64,000 nt of DNA from Streptosporangium pseudovulgare (GTDB lineage: Bacteria > Actinomycetota > Actinomycetes > Streptosporangiales > Streptosporangiaceae): positions 214,520 to 278,519 of the forward strand of contig NZ_BMQJ01000014.1 of the NCBI RefSeq assembly GCF_014648055.1, read 5' to 3'. Positions 9,566-18,827 of the stretch are shown piece by piece. The position numbers and the translations under genes were made by a program. The stretch's first letter is position 1; each line of letters starts with the position of its first letter. Under the pieces are notes generated by a model. The model worked only from the letters and a program-made list of their open reading frames with translations. It made no database searches and was not told where the DNA came from.

Positions 9566-10684
9566 TCAGGCCGCGGGCACCGCCCGGGACTCCGCGGGTT
9601 CCCCGGACGCCGTGGACGCCGTGGACGCCGTGGAAGAGGCCGGCGGAGGAGCGGACGGGAGGGCCGCCGCCGTGACGCCGACCGCGAGCCTGGCCTCCAC
9701 CACGCCGGGGTCGTCGGTGAGGGTCAGGGTCGCGCCCAGCGAGACCAGGAGCCTGCGCATGCGCGTGTTGCCGGCCAGCATGCTCGCCCGGACCTCGGCG
9801 AAGCCCAGGTCGCGGGCCTCGGCGAGGAGGATCCTGGCCAGCGCCGAACCCAGTCCCCGGCCCTGCCAGCGGTCCTCGACGAGCAGGGCCATCTCGGCGA
9901 TGCCCGGGTCGGAGGTGAACATCAGGCCGGCCAGCGCGATCGCCTGGCCGTCGTGCCCGGCGACCAGCGAGTGGCCGTGCGCGCGGTCGCAGAGCCGGTC
10001 GAAGACGCGGTCCGGCAGCGTGGGCACGGGGGTGAAGTAGCGGAACCGGCGTGACTCCGGCGAGCAGCGGTCGTGCAGGTCGCGGATGGCCTCGCGGTAG
10101 AGCGGGGTGACCGGGCGCACCTGCGTCTCGGTGCCGTCGGACAGCCTGGCGGTCCGCACCGCGCCGGCCGGCCGGGGGCGGGCCGGCTGGGCGAGCCGTA
10201 CGAAGGAGGCGGCGCGGGCGGCCTCGGTCATCGTGAAGGGCAGCCCGGCGCGGCGCAGCCGTACGGCGCGGCGCGGCGCGACCGGCACGGTGAGCTGCGT
10301 GGGGTCGGGCAGCTCGCTCATGTCGGCGCCGTAGACCCAGCGGGAGTCGTCGGCGCGCAGCAGCTCGCCCAGCAGCTCGGGCAGCCGCCAGGGCTCGGCG
10401 CGCAGCCGGGAGGCGAGCAGGAGCGCTCGGGTGGGCTCGTCGGTCAGCTCGTGGGCGGTGGCCGGGACGACCCGCACCCGGCGGCCGCCGGCGGCCTCCA
10501 GCGCCTGGCGGACGGTCTCCGGCCCGGCGGGGATGTCGGCCACGAACTCGTCCACGGTGCCGTCCGCGTCGGACTGGACGCTCAGGCCCAGGATGTTGCC
10601 GCCCCGCTCGGCGAGCGCGGTGGCCAGCGAGGCGAGCCGTCCGGGCCGCTCATCGACAGTAGTACGAATCCTCAGAAACCCCAT
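9566..10684 (-). CDS. ACT domain-GNAT acetyltransferase fusion
   Basis: The 372-aa protein joins an N-terminal ACT domain (about 1-75, starting FLRIRTTVDERPGRL with GGNILGLSV) to a C-terminal GNAT domain (about 188-338). The acetyl-CoA loop is QGRGLGS (274-280). ACT domains bind amino acids, and ACT-GNAT proteins in actinomycetes have been described as protein-lysine acetyltransferases controlled by amino acids; whether this one modifies proteins is inference. The tail (340-372) is Ala/Ser/Thr-rich with three TAS repeats, encoded by three exact 9-bp repeats at 9606-9632. Start ATG 10684 has GGAGGGAG 5-12 bp upstream; the frame extends 7 codons further without better support. Confidence 0.85.
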   Translation of the reverse strand: MGFLRIRTTVDERPGRLASLATALAERGGNILGLSVQSDADGTVDEFVADIPAGPETVRQALEAAGGRRVRVVPATAHELTDEPTRALLLASRLRAEPWRLPELLGELLRADDSRWVYGADMSELPDPTQLTVPVAPRRAVRLRRAGLPFTMTEAARAASFVRLAQPARPRPAGAVRTARLSDGTETQVRPVTPLYREAIRDLHDRCSPESRRFRYFTPVPTLPDRVFDRLCDRAHGHSLVAGHDGQAIALAGLMFTSDPGIAEMALLVEDRWQGRGLGSALARILLAEARDLGFAEVRASMLAGNTRMRRLLVSLGATLTLTDDPGVVEARLAVGVTAAALPSAPPPASSTASTASTASGEPAESRAVPAA

Positions 10685-10786
10685 CAAAGCTCCCTCCATC
10701 GCCATCAGCCTGGCGGAGCCCTGTTACGGCCCCGCTACACCGGAGTGAGCCCGCCGTTACGTCTTGAGGGAGTTGTGGATGATGCG

Positions 10787-10796
10787 GTTGTACAAC
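10787..10796. promoter_or_regulatory. Small palindrome upstream of the FAD oxidoreductase
   Basis: gttgtacaac is a perfect 10-bp palindrome 54 bp upstream of the gene start at 10850, inside the divergent intergenic region. It could be an operator half-site cluster; no regulator is encoded next to it and chance occurrence is possible. Confidence 0.25.
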
Positions 10797-10849
10797 GGTT
10801 TCCGTGGGGTGATGCGCGCCCCATGACGGATATAGCAGGATATGTGGCC

Positions 10850-12250
10850 ATGAGCACGCGAGTTCCCCTGTCTGGGGACTTTGTCAACGGGGATGTCTCC
10901 TTCTGGTACCGCTCCCTCGGCATCCCCACGGCAGGAGAACCCCTCGACGGCGACCGCGAGGCCGACGTCGTGATCGTCGGGGCCGGCTACACCGGCCTGT
11001 GGACCGCCTACTACCTCAAGCGGGCCGATCCCGGCCTGCGCGTCACCGTGCTGGAGAAGGAGTTCGCCGGCTACGGCGCCTCCGGCCGCAACGGCGGCTG
11101 GCTGGTCGGCGAGCTGGCCGGCACCCCCGAGCGGTACGCCCGGACGCACGGCGTGGACGCCGCCAAGCGGCTCCAGCGGGAGATGTTCTCCTCGATCGAC
11201 GAGGTCATCGCCGTCGCCGGCAAGGAGGGCATCGACGCCGACATCGTCAAGGGCGGCGTCACCACGGTCGCCACCAACGCCGCCCAGGACCGGCGGCTGC
11301 GCGCGCTGCTCGACCACGAGCGCCACTGGGGCTGGACCGAGGAGGACGTCCGGCTGCTGGACCCGGCCGAGCGGGAGAGCCGCCTGCGGGTGGACGGCGC
11401 GGTCAGCGCGATCTGGAGCCCGCACTGCGCGCGGATCCAGCCCGCGAAGCTGGTCCTCGGCCTGGCCGAGGTCGTGCGCGACCTCGGGGTGGAGATCTTC
11501 GAGCGCACCCCGGTCACCGAGATCGTCCCGCACGAGGCCCGCACGCCGTACGGCACGGTCCGCGCCCGCTACGTCGTCCGCGCCACCGAGGGCTTCACCG
11601 CCGGGCTGCGGCAGTACCACCGAGCCTGGCTGCCGATGAACAGCTCGATGATCGTCACCGAGCCGCTGGGCGACCTGTGGGACGCGATCGGCTGGGAGGG
11701 CTGCGAGCTGCTCGGCGACATGGCCCACTACTACATGTACGCCCAGCGCACCGCCGACGGCCGCATCGCGTTCGGCGGGCGCGGCAAGCCGTACCTGTAC
11801 GGCTCGCGGGTGGACGACCGGGGCCACACCCACGCCTGGACGGTCGAGGCGCTGTGGGAGCTGCTGACCGGCATGTTCCCGGCCGTGCGGGAGTCGAAGG
11901 TGGCGCACGCCTGGTCCGGCGTGCTGGGCGTGCCGCGCGACTGGTGCGCCACCGTGCACGTCGACCACGAGACCGGCATCGGCTGGGCGGGCGGCTACAC
12001 CGGCCACGGTGTCACCACCACCAACCTCGCCGGCCGTACCCTGCGTGACCTGATCCTGCGCGAGGACACCGAGCTGACGGCGCTGCCGTGGGTGGACCGG
12101 AAGGTCCGCGGCTGGGAGGTGGAGCCGCTGCGCTGGATCGGCGTGCACGCGATGTACGACCTGTACCGCCGCGCCGACGCCAGGGAGAAGGCCGGTCTCG
12201 GCCGCACCTCGGCGCTGGCGCGCGTCGCCGACGCCATCACCGGCCGCTAG
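10850..12250 (+). CDS. FAD-dependent oxidoreductase, DAO/DadA family
   Basis: This 466-aa flavoprotein has a Rossmann dinucleotide motif, VVIVGAGYTGLWTAYYL (GxGxxG at 44-49), followed by VTVLEKEFAGYGASGRNGGW, the signature of D-amino-acid oxidase/gamma-glutamylputrescine oxidase-like amine oxidases. The C-terminal GWAGGYTGHGVTTTNLAGRT closes the FAD site. The substrate is likely an amine or amino acid, but the exact one is unknown. Start ATG 10850 has AGGA 9 bp upstream; ATG 10823 is an in-frame alternative. It ends 10 bp before the amidohydrolase gene, which suggests a two-gene catabolic operon. Confidence 0.87.
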   Translation: MSTRVPLSGDFVNGDVSFWYRSLGIPTAGEPLDGDREADVVIVGAGYTGLWTAYYLKRADPGLRVTVLEKEFAGYGASGRNGGWLVGELAGTPERYARTHGVDAAKRLQREMFSSIDEVIAVAGKEGIDADIVKGGVTTVATNAAQDRRLRALLDHERHWGWTEEDVRLLDPAERESRLRVDGAVSAIWSPHCARIQPAKLVLGLAEVVRDLGVEIFERTPVTEIVPHEARTPYGTVRARYVVRATEGFTAGLRQYHRAWLPMNSSMIVTEPLGDLWDAIGWEGCELLGDMAHYYMYAQRTADGRIAFGGRGKPYLYGSRVDDRGHTHAWTVEALWELLTGMFPAVRESKVAHAWSGVLGVPRDWCATVHVDHETGIGWAGGYTGHGVTTTNLAGRTLRDLILREDTELTALPWVDRKVRGWEVEPLRWIGVHAMYDLYRRADAREKAGLGRTSALARVADAITGR

Positions 12251-12260
12251 GTTCGGTCGG

Positions 12261-13886
12261 ATGAACGAGATCCTCTTCCGCGGCGGGCGCGCCTTCCTGC
12301 CCGGCGGCGCCTTCGCCGAGGCCGTACTGGTCCGCGGCGACCGCGTCGCGGCCGTGGGCGCCGAGGCCGACGTCGCGCGCCAGGCCGGCCCCGGCTGCGA
12401 GACCGTCGACCTGGACGGCGGCCTGCTGACCCCCGGCTTCACCGACGCCCACATCCACCCGGTGCAGGCCGGGCTGGAGCGGGCCAAGTGCGACCTCGCG
12501 GAGGTCTACGGCCTGCCGGAGTACCTGGAGAAGATCACCGGCTACGCCGCCGCGCACCCGGACCGGGCCTGGATCGAGGGCGGCGGCTGGGACATGTCGG
12601 CCTTCCCCGGTGGCCTGCCGCACCGCTCCCAGCTCGACTTCCTCGACCGCCCGGCCTACCTGGTCCAGCGCGACCACCACGCCGCCTGGGTGAACGGCCG
12701 CGCCCTGGAGCTGGCCGGGATCACCCGCGACACCCCCGACCCCGCCGACGGCCGGATCGAGCGCGACGCCGACGGGGAGCCCACCGGGGTGCTGCACGAG
12801 GGCGCGATGGAGCTCGTCGGCCCGCTCACCCCGCGGCCCGCCACCGCCGACCAGGTCGCGGCCCTGCTGGACGCCCAGCGCTACCTGTTCTCCCTGGGCG
12901 TCACCGCCTGGCAGGACGCCATCGTCGGCCCCTTCGCCGGCTCCGACGACCAGCTCCCCGCCTACCTTGAGGCGGCCTCCGCGGGCCGGCTCACCGCCCG
13001 GGTGGTGGGCGCGCTGTGGTGGGACCGGGCGCGCGGCGCCGAGCAGATCCCCGAACTGCTGGAGCGCCGCCGCTCGGCCGAGGGCCTGGAGCGGTTCCGC
13101 GCCACCTCGGTGAAGATCATGCAGGACGGCATCGCCGAGAACTTCACCGCCGCGGTGATCGAGCCCTACTGCCGCTGCGGCGGCACGGGCGGCGGCACGG
13201 GCCTGTCGTACGTGGACCCGGAGCTGCTGAAGGGCCACGTCGCCGAACTGGACCGGCACGGCTTCCAGGTGCACTTCCACGCGATCGGCGAGCGGGCCGT
13301 ACGCGAGGCGCTGGACAGCCTCACCGGGACCGACCCGGCGAACCGGCACCACATCGCGCACCTGCAGATCATCGAGCCGTCGGACGTCCCGCGCTTCGCG
13401 AAGCTGGGCGTGACGGCCAACCTGCAGCCGCTGTGGGCCACCCACCACGCCCAGATGGACGAGCTGACGATCCCGTACCTGGGAGAGGAGCGCTCGTCGT
13501 GGCAGTACCCCTTCGCCGACCTGCTGCGGACCGGCGCCCGGTTCTGCGCGGGCAGTGACTGGCCGGTCTCCAGCGCCGACCCGATCCAGGGCATGCACGT
13601 CGCGGTCAACCGCACCGAGCCGCCGAGCTCGGTGCACGCCGGCTACCCGACGGCGCAGACCCCGTTCCTGCCCGGCCAGTCCCTGGACCTGACGACCGCG
13701 CTGACCGCCTACACCGCGGGCTCGGCGTGGATCAACGGCGACGACGACGCCGGGACGATCGCCGCGGGCAACCGCGCCGACCTGGTCGTCCTGGACCGCG
13801 ACCCGTTCACCGAACCCGCCGCCGACATCTGGCGGACGAGGGTCGCCATGACCTTCGTCCGCGGCGAACAGGTCCACGGCCGCTGA
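12261..13886 (+). CDS. YtcJ-like amidohydrolase
   Basis: The 541-aa protein belongs to the amidohydrolase_3 group (YtcJ/NfdA-like, metal-dependent amide or formamide hydrolysis). Visible metal-site elements are TDAHIHP (His64, His66), VHFHAIGERAV, HHIAHLQ and AGSDWPVSSADP with the late metal Asp; the family C-terminal beta domain ends in ADLVVLDRDPF. No signal peptide is seen, so it is cytosolic. It is co-transcribed with the upstream flavoprotein, and the pair may oxidise and then hydrolyse a nitrogenous compound. Substrate unknown. Confidence 0.9.
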   Translation: MNEILFRGGRAFLPGGAFAEAVLVRGDRVAAVGAEADVARQAGPGCETVDLDGGLLTPGFTDAHIHPVQAGLERAKCDLAEVYGLPEYLEKITGYAAAHPDRAWIEGGGWDMSAFPGGLPHRSQLDFLDRPAYLVQRDHHAAWVNGRALELAGITRDTPDPADGRIERDADGEPTGVLHEGAMELVGPLTPRPATADQVAALLDAQRYLFSLGVTAWQDAIVGPFAGSDDQLPAYLEAASAGRLTARVVGALWWDRARGAEQIPELLERRRSAEGLERFRATSVKIMQDGIAENFTAAVIEPYCRCGGTGGGTGLSYVDPELLKGHVAELDRHGFQVHFHAIGERAVREALDSLTGTDPANRHHIAHLQIIEPSDVPRFAKLGVTANLQPLWATHHAQMDELTIPYLGEERSSWQYPFADLLRTGARFCAGSDWPVSSADPIQGMHVAVNRTEPPSSVHAGYPTAQTPFLPGQSLDLTTALTAYTAGSAWINGDDDAGTIAAGNRADLVVLDRDPFTEPAADIWRTRVAMTFVRGEQVHGR

Positions 13887-13898
13887 CGCCACCGGCCC

Positions 13899-13936
13899 GT
13901 CCCCGCACCGCGCGCCGTACGGCGCGGCGCGGGGAC
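13899..13936. terminator. Imperfect hairpin between convergent genes
   Basis: gtccccgc...gcggggac arms surround a GC-rich inner stem with small bulges. The element lies 12 bp after the amidohydrolase stop and before the convergent membrane-protein gene. Confidence 0.5.
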
Positions 13937-14015
13937 CGGCGGCAGGCCGTCCCCGGCGCCCCTGCCCGTCACCCCTCGGGCACGGACGCCGGAGGCCCGG
14001 CGTTCCGTGGAGGGC

Positions 14016-15158
14016 TCAGGGAGGCGGCCGAACCGTGCCGCGGCCTTCGGGACCGGTCCGGCCCAGCCGCGCCGCCTCGGCCGCCGGCGGCGCGGCGATC
14101 GACGCCAGGAGCGCGGCGACGCACGCGGCCCAGTACGGCAGGTACTGGGTGCTGTGGTCGTAGTCCCGGGAGCCGACCGTCACGTACACCGACCAGATGA
14201 GCAGCGGCCCCGCCACACCCGCCGTCACCCCCGACCCCGTGCTCGCGTCCCGCCGCGCCGTCCAGGCGGCGACCACGACGGCCAGGACGGTCGAGACGAT
14301 CAACATGCTCAGAGCTTCGTCCGCCAGGGAGCCCGGAAGGCCGCCCATCACCTCGACGGCGGTGAACAGCAGGACGAAGCAGAGCAGCCCACGCCGCGTC
14401 CCGGCGTGCCGGAGCGCGGCTGCGCCCGCCGCCGCGCCGATGCCCGCGCCCGCGAGGGACGCGGTCAGCGCCACGACCGGGGGGTCGTCGACCGCGCCGA
14501 GCGCCTGGAGGTACTGCAGCGGCCCGGCCGTCACCGCGCAGCCGAGCCACGCGGCCGACGGCAGCGCCAGGAACCGGCCACGGCCGCCGGGCATCCTGCC
14601 CGCGACCACCGAGGCCGCCACGACCGCGGCGGCGGGATACCAGACGGCGCGGGTCAGGTCGCGGTACCAGCCGGGACCGTCCCACTCGTGATACCGCTCC
14701 CACAGCGTCCATCCCAGTGCCTCGGCCGCGACGAGCTGGCCGCAGGCGAGCACCGCGGCGGTGAGCGCGGCGGTGAGCGCGGCGGCCACCACCGCGGGTA
14801 CGGCCGGCCCCACCCCGCGGGCCCCGGTGCGCGGCAGCCCTCCGGCCGCGACCAGGTAGGCGAGCACGGCCCCGATCACCCAGCCCGGCCAGCCCGGCCA
14901 GCCGGCCATCGCGTCGGCGAAGTCCCCGCCGTCGGAGGCGTCCGTGACGCTCTCTCCGACCATGACGGCCGCGACACTGCCGTACAGGGTCGCGACGGCG
15001 GCCTTCGCCGGGTCCCCGCGAAGGAGGACCCCCGCCACCAGGCCGGTCAGTATCCCCGCGAGCTCAAGCCGGTCGATCGCGGCGAGGAGCACGGACACGC
15101 ACGGCCCGGCGGCCAGCACCCCGGCCACCGCGAGCACGGCTCTTCCCGCCTTCGGCAT
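14016..15158 (-). CDS. Polytopic membrane protein of unknown function
   Basis: About 380 residues with roughly ten hydrophobic, Ala/Val/Leu-rich segments separated by short Arg- or Asp-containing loops, and a soluble Pro/Arg-rich tail. No catalytic motif or known family is recognisable. A tryptophan/glycine-rich loop (AGWPGWPGW) and WERYHEWDGPGWYRDL are the distinctive landmarks. The frame is open to a GTG at 15194, but ATG 15158 is the first codon followed directly by a membrane segment; neither start has a clear ribosome-binding site. It stands alone, convergent with the amidohydrolase. Confidence 0.7.
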   Translation of the reverse strand: MPKAGRAVLAVAGVLAAGPCVSVLLAAIDRLELAGILTGLVAGVLLRGDPAKAAVATLYGSVAAVMVGESVTDASDGGDFADAMAGWPGWPGWVIGAVLAYLVAAGGLPRTGARGVGPAVPAVVAAALTAALTAAVLACGQLVAAEALGWTLWERYHEWDGPGWYRDLTRAVWYPAAAVVAASVVAGRMPGGRGRFLALPSAAWLGCAVTAGPLQYLQALGAVDDPPVVALTASLAGAGIGAAAGAAALRHAGTRRGLLCFVLLFTAVEVMGGLPGSLADEALSMLIVSTVLAVVVAAWTARRDASTGSGVTAGVAGPLLIWSVYVTVGSRDYDHSTQYLPYWAACVAALLASIAAPPAAEAARLGRTGPEGRGTVRPPP

Positions 15159-15396
15159 CGGCCCATGAAAACAGAAGGACCATGATCCTTCCACCCGTAT
15201 GCCGCGAACCGTTCATCGCGGTCCTGCCCGCACCGGTGACGCGGGCCGCGCCGTACGGTTCCTCCGGCCGTACGGCGCGGCGCCCCGCCGGCCGCCCGCG
15301 TCGCCGCGCCGACCGCCGCGCTGTTCATGGGGCCGTCTGTCCGCGTTCGGCCCGGACCCCGCGCCCGCGGGGTCGCGGGGTCGCGGGGTCGCGGTC

Positions 15397-17259
15397 TCAC
15401 TCGTACGGGGTGATCTCGGCGATCGCGGTGGCGCCGCCCATCCCGTTGTCCACGCGCAGCCGCAGGTAGCGGGCCTTGACGCCGTTGAGGCGGACGTCGT
15501 TCGGCCCGGTGATCCGAGGCCAGGTCACGTTCGCCGCCTGCGCCCACCAGGTGCCGTCGACGCTGACCTCCAGCACGCCCCTGAGCGGTGTGCCGGTCAT
15601 GTTGACGACCGGATTGCCGGCTCCCGAGAGGGCGGTGGCCAGCTTGGGCAGGAACCGGACCGCGGACAGCACGCGCTCCCGCCCCATGTCCACCGTGATG
15701 GTGTGCGGCTGCGCGGGACTCACCGTGGGATCGGCCGCGTCGGGATACCACGAGTGGTAGTAGGTGTACGGATCGCCGTCGACCGCGCGTCCGGGATCTC
15801 CCGCGACCGGCTTGAACGTGCCGGCCGTGGCGGACAGCTCCGACGGCGGAACCGGGGTTCCCTCGGGCGGCGCGGGCCAGGCCCCGGGTGCGTACTCCGG
15901 CTTCTCCGTCACGATGGGACGGTTCGGGCCCGGACCCGTTCCGGTGACCAGCACGTCGGCGATGACCGCGCCGTGGTCGGAGTAGAACGGGTACTGCTGG
16001 TCCAGGTAGCCGCCCTGGTGGCGAGGCAGGCGCCGCACGTCGGTGCGGGCGCCCAGCACGCGCATCTGCGCCTTGTTGTCGCGGAAGAGCAGGTAGTCGA
16101 TGCGGGCGGGGGCGGCGCCGAAGCCGCTCATCGTGCTCCAGGTACGGCCCGGATAGAGCCCGGCGTCGGGGTTGATGTAGCGGAAGGCGTCGTAGAAGCC
16201 GGCGTCGGTGTACTGCTTGGTGTAGGTCCACGGCACGGTCAGCCCGGCGTGTCCGCGGGCGTCGGCGAACTGGCCGCTCCAGTCCCGGTCCGACCACGCG
16301 TTGAAGTCACCGCCCATGATCACGGGAGCGTCGTCCTTGACGTAGTACGGCACCACCTTCTGCAGGATGGCCCGGCCCTGGGCGTTGCGCTTGGTGTCGT
16401 CGTAACCGACGATCGTGTCGATCGTCGGCGAGACCGGCTTGCCGAACCGGGTGTTCACCACGGCGTGGTGCATGGGGGCGAAGACGGAGTCCTCGTGCCG
16501 GGACCAGACGGTGAAGGCGTGGACGTACTTGCCGTTGGGCAGCTGCAGCTTGGCGCCGCCGAAGTGGAAGTCGGTGATCTCGGGCCGTTCGGTGTAGCGC
16601 TGGGCGACCTTCAGCTTGGTGAAGAGCCAGAGGTTGCGGTACTTCGCCTCGGTGGCCACCGTGATCGGGACCGAGTTGTACAGGTCGGTCGCGGCTCGCC
16701 CGGCGTTGAGTCCCTGGAGGATGGCGGTCTCCGAGCCGTAGGCCTCCACGACGAAGAAGACGTCGGGATCGACCTCGTTGACGTACTCGATCAGTTGCTT
16801 CAGGTTCTCACCGGTGTGGTCCTTGCCGTCGAGCGTGCCTCCGCCGAGGAGGTTCCACGTCATCAGCCGCACCTGCGTGCCCGCCTGCCCCTGGGCGAAG
16901 GCCGCGTCGCTGGCGTCGAGCTCGAACTCGCCCTCCGGCACCACGAAGGGGTGCGACTCCGCCTTGCCGTTCGTCGTGTACAGCGTCGCCCGCATCCACA
17001 CGTACCCCAGGCTCCGCTGCCTGACGGCCATCCTGATCTCGTGGACCTGACCGGTCACCGCCGGCCCGTCCGCCAGGATCGTGCAGAGCCGGCCCACGTG
17101 CTCCGGACCCGGCGTCGTCACGATCTTCCCGTCGCACCGGTAGGAGTACACGAAGCCGCCCGCCGCGGCCGCCCCCGGCACGGCCCACGGCAGCAGCAGT
17201 ACGACGACGGCGATCAGCATCCGCCCTGTCAGTCTCTTCATGAAGATCGAATACGTCAT
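15397..17259 (-). CDS. Secreted endonuclease/exonuclease/phosphatase-fold protein with C-terminal F5/8-type C domain
   Basis: About 620 aa. An N-terminal signal peptide (MKRLTGRMLIAVVVLLL, then an AAA cleavage region) indicates export. The central EEP domain shows MTWNLLGGG, VIMGGDFNAWSDRD, RIDYLLFR and YSDHGAVIADV, matching the catalytic Asn, Glu/Asp and His positions of DNase I-like metal hydrolases. The C-terminal 150 residues, with DGDPYTYYHSWYPDA and VRFLPK, look like a discoidin carbohydrate- or lipid-binding domain. It may be an extracellular nuclease, sphingomyelinase-like phosphodiesterase or lipid phosphatase. Start is uncertain between ATG 17259 and ATG 17241; the longer open frame to 17583 lacks a signal sequence. 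Confidence 0.82.
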   Translation of the reverse strand: MTYSIFMKRLTGRMLIAVVVLLLPWAVPGAAAAGGFVYSYRCDGKIVTTPGPEHVGRLCTILADGPAVTGQVHEIRMAVRQRSLGYVWMRATLYTTNGKAESHPFVVPEGEFELDASDAAFAQGQAGTQVRLMTWNLLGGGTLDGKDHTGENLKQLIEYVNEVDPDVFFVVEAYGSETAILQGLNAGRAATDLYNSVPITVATEAKYRNLWLFTKLKVAQRYTERPEITDFHFGGAKLQLPNGKYVHAFTVWSRHEDSVFAPMHHAVVNTRFGKPVSPTIDTIVGYDDTKRNAQGRAILQKVVPYYVKDDAPVIMGGDFNAWSDRDWSGQFADARGHAGLTVPWTYTKQYTDAGFYDAFRYINPDAGLYPGRTWSTMSGFGAAPARIDYLLFRDNKAQMRVLGARTDVRRLPRHQGGYLDQQYPFYSDHGAVIADVLVTGTGPGPNRPIVTEKPEYAPGAWPAPPEGTPVPPSELSATAGTFKPVAGDPGRAVDGDPYTYYHSWYPDAADPTVSPAQPHTITVDMGRERVLSAVRFLPKLATALSGAGNPVVNMTGTPLRGVLEVSVDGTWWAQAANVTWPRITGPNDVRLNGVKARYLRLRVDNGMGGATAIAEITPYE

Positions 17260-17548
17260 CGGCGCAGGGAAATCAATGCCCGCCCGACCCGGGCATTTCG
17301 TACGGCCGGCGGAACGGGAGGCGAAGCCGTGACCCGGCGGCGGATCCTGCTGTTCGTCAGCCCGCCTCCGGCGGGGACGGCATCTCGGCGGACGATGGAC
17401 CGGGCACAGATCGATGATCGCCAAAAGGGCGCCACGGGCGAGGCCCCGCATGAAAGCCCAGGTCAGAGGGTTACGTTGGGATGAGACGCGACAACGTGGG
17501 GCACCGGCGGCCGGGGCGGGCCGCACGAGGGGGGCGCCTGGAGGATCC

Positions 17549-18016
17549 ATGAACTTCGCGGTGAGTGTCCTGTTCCGCGCCATACCCCTGGTGTTCGGAG
17601 CGATCTGTCTCGCCTACGGTCTCTACATCAGGAGCGGCGGCGCGGACGCCGGCCACTTCGTCGCGGGTTATGTGAACGTCGCGCTGGGCCTGTACGTCCT
17701 GCTGGGCTCCGACAGGCCCTACCGCATCGCGCCCGGCTTCATCCTGATCGGCCTCGCGCTGGTCTGCTTCAGCATCCTGTCCAAGGTGCTCCTGCCGGCC
17801 CTGGTGTGGCGCCGTTCCTTCCCGCTCGCCGACCGCATCCCCATCCTGCCGATCATCACCGCGCTGACCTGTCTTTTCTTCTCCGCCTTCCTGTTCGAGG
17901 CCGCCGTCACCGATCCGCAGTTCTTCATCCCCGCGCGGGTGATGGTGGGACTGGGCGCGGTGTGCTTCACCCTCTTCTCCATCGTCTCGATCCTTGAGGC
18001 CGGGACGTCCGGGTGA
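17549..18016 (+). CDS. Small four-helix membrane protein, DUF2776/YhiM-like
   Basis: 155 aa with four predicted transmembrane segments and little soluble sequence. The beginning (SVLFRAIPLVFGAICLAYG, then GHFVAGYVNVALG) resembles, from memory, the E. coli inner-membrane protein YhiM, which has been linked to acid resistance; that assignment is tentative. ATG 17549 has a well-spaced CTGGAGG. It is divergent from the secreted hydrolase and ends in a 17-bp tandem repeat followed by a hairpin. Confidence 0.75.
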   Translation: MNFAVSVLFRAIPLVFGAICLAYGLYIRSGGADAGHFVAGYVNVALGLYVLLGSDRPYRIAPGFILIGLALVCFSILSKVLLPALVWRRSFPLADRIPILPIITALTCLFFSAFLFEAAVTDPQFFIPARVMVGLGAVCFTLFSIVSILEAGTSG

Positions 18017-18071
18017 CCGGACTCACCGCGTGACCGGACTCACCGCGTGACCGGGCTCACCGCGTGACGGG
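18013..18071. repeat. 17-bp tandem repeat, three copies plus a partial
   Basis: Units at 18013, 18030 and 18047 read gtgaccggactcaccgc with one change (a to g) in the third copy, and a partial fourth follows. The first unit contains the stop codon of the membrane-protein gene. Probably replication slippage. Confidence 0.8.
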
Positions 18072-18098
18072 ACGCCGGCCGTGGCGACGGCGTCCCGT
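18067..18098. terminator. Hairpin between convergent genes
   Basis: A perfect 11-bp stem (acgggacgccg and its complement) with a 10-nt loop lies between the + membrane-protein gene and the convergent DinB-like gene. Confidence 0.6.
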
Positions 18099-18161
18099 AC
18101 GGCCAGGCCGCGGTCCCGCCGCCGCCCCGGTGGACTCCGGCGCTCCGGCCGGGTCGCCGCC

Positions 18162-18752
18162 TCAGGTACGTCCGGCCTCCTGTGCCACGTGCTCCAGCCG
18201 GGCGCGGTAGTCCTCCCACCACGACCGGTCGCCCGGCGGCAGGTTGCTGCCGTCCTGCCGCAGTCCGGCGGCCCCGTCGATGAGCTCCCGGACGATGTCG
18301 GCGTGCCCGGCGTGCCGGTCGGTCTCGGCGATCATGTGGATCAGGATCCGGTGCAGGGTCACCTCGTTCCGCCCGTCGGGCCACCACGGCACCCGGCCGG
18401 CCGCGTCCAGCTCCAGCGCCTCGATCGTCGCGTCCGAATGCGCCCACACCCGGCGGTACAGCGCGACGATCTCCTCACGCGACTCCTCGGCGGTCGCCCA
18501 CATGTCCGCGTTGGCTTCGGCATCCTCCTCCATCCAGGGCAGCGGTTCGGGGAACGGCCTGCCGAAGACGTCACCGAAGTACCCGGCCTCGGTGCCGGCC
18601 ACATGCTTGACCAGCCCGAGAAGATTGGTCCCGGTGGGGGTCATCGGCCGGCGGATGTCGTACTCCGGCAGTCCGTCGAGCTTCCAGAGCAGGGCCTCGC
18701 GGGAGACCTTCAGGTAACGGTGAAGATCCGACTTCGGATCCGATGCAGTCAT
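18162..18752 (-). CDS. DinB/DUF664 family protein
   Basis: This 196-aa four-helix-bundle protein is of the DinB-like family associated with thiol-dependent or metal-dependent reactions in actinomycetes. The candidate metal histidines are in LVKHVAGTE and ETDRHAGHAD. Start ATG 18752 has AGGA 8 bp upstream; ATG 18761, three codons earlier, is also possible. It is transcribed away from the DUF488 gene. No specific function can be assigned. Confidence 0.82.
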   Translation of the reverse strand: MTASDPKSDLHRYLKVSREALLWKLDGLPEYDIRRPMTPTGTNLLGLVKHVAGTEAGYFGDVFGRPFPEPLPWMEEDAEANADMWATAEESREEIVALYRRVWAHSDATIEALELDAAGRVPWWPDGRNEVTLHRILIHMIAETDRHAGHADIVRELIDGAAGLRQDGSNLPPGDRSWWEDYRARLEHVAQEAGRT

Positions 18753-18827
18753 GCCGGACATCCTGCCACCCTGTGTCGCGAGCCGGTCCACCGCTTCCGC
18801 GGCGCTCCGCCCGGGTAGATCCCGGGG

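Noticed and set aside
15397..17583. The full 728-codon form of the secreted EEP-domain protein
   Set aside because: The first 108 residues are Arg/Pro-rich and precede an obvious signal peptide, so translation most likely begins at 17259 or 17241.
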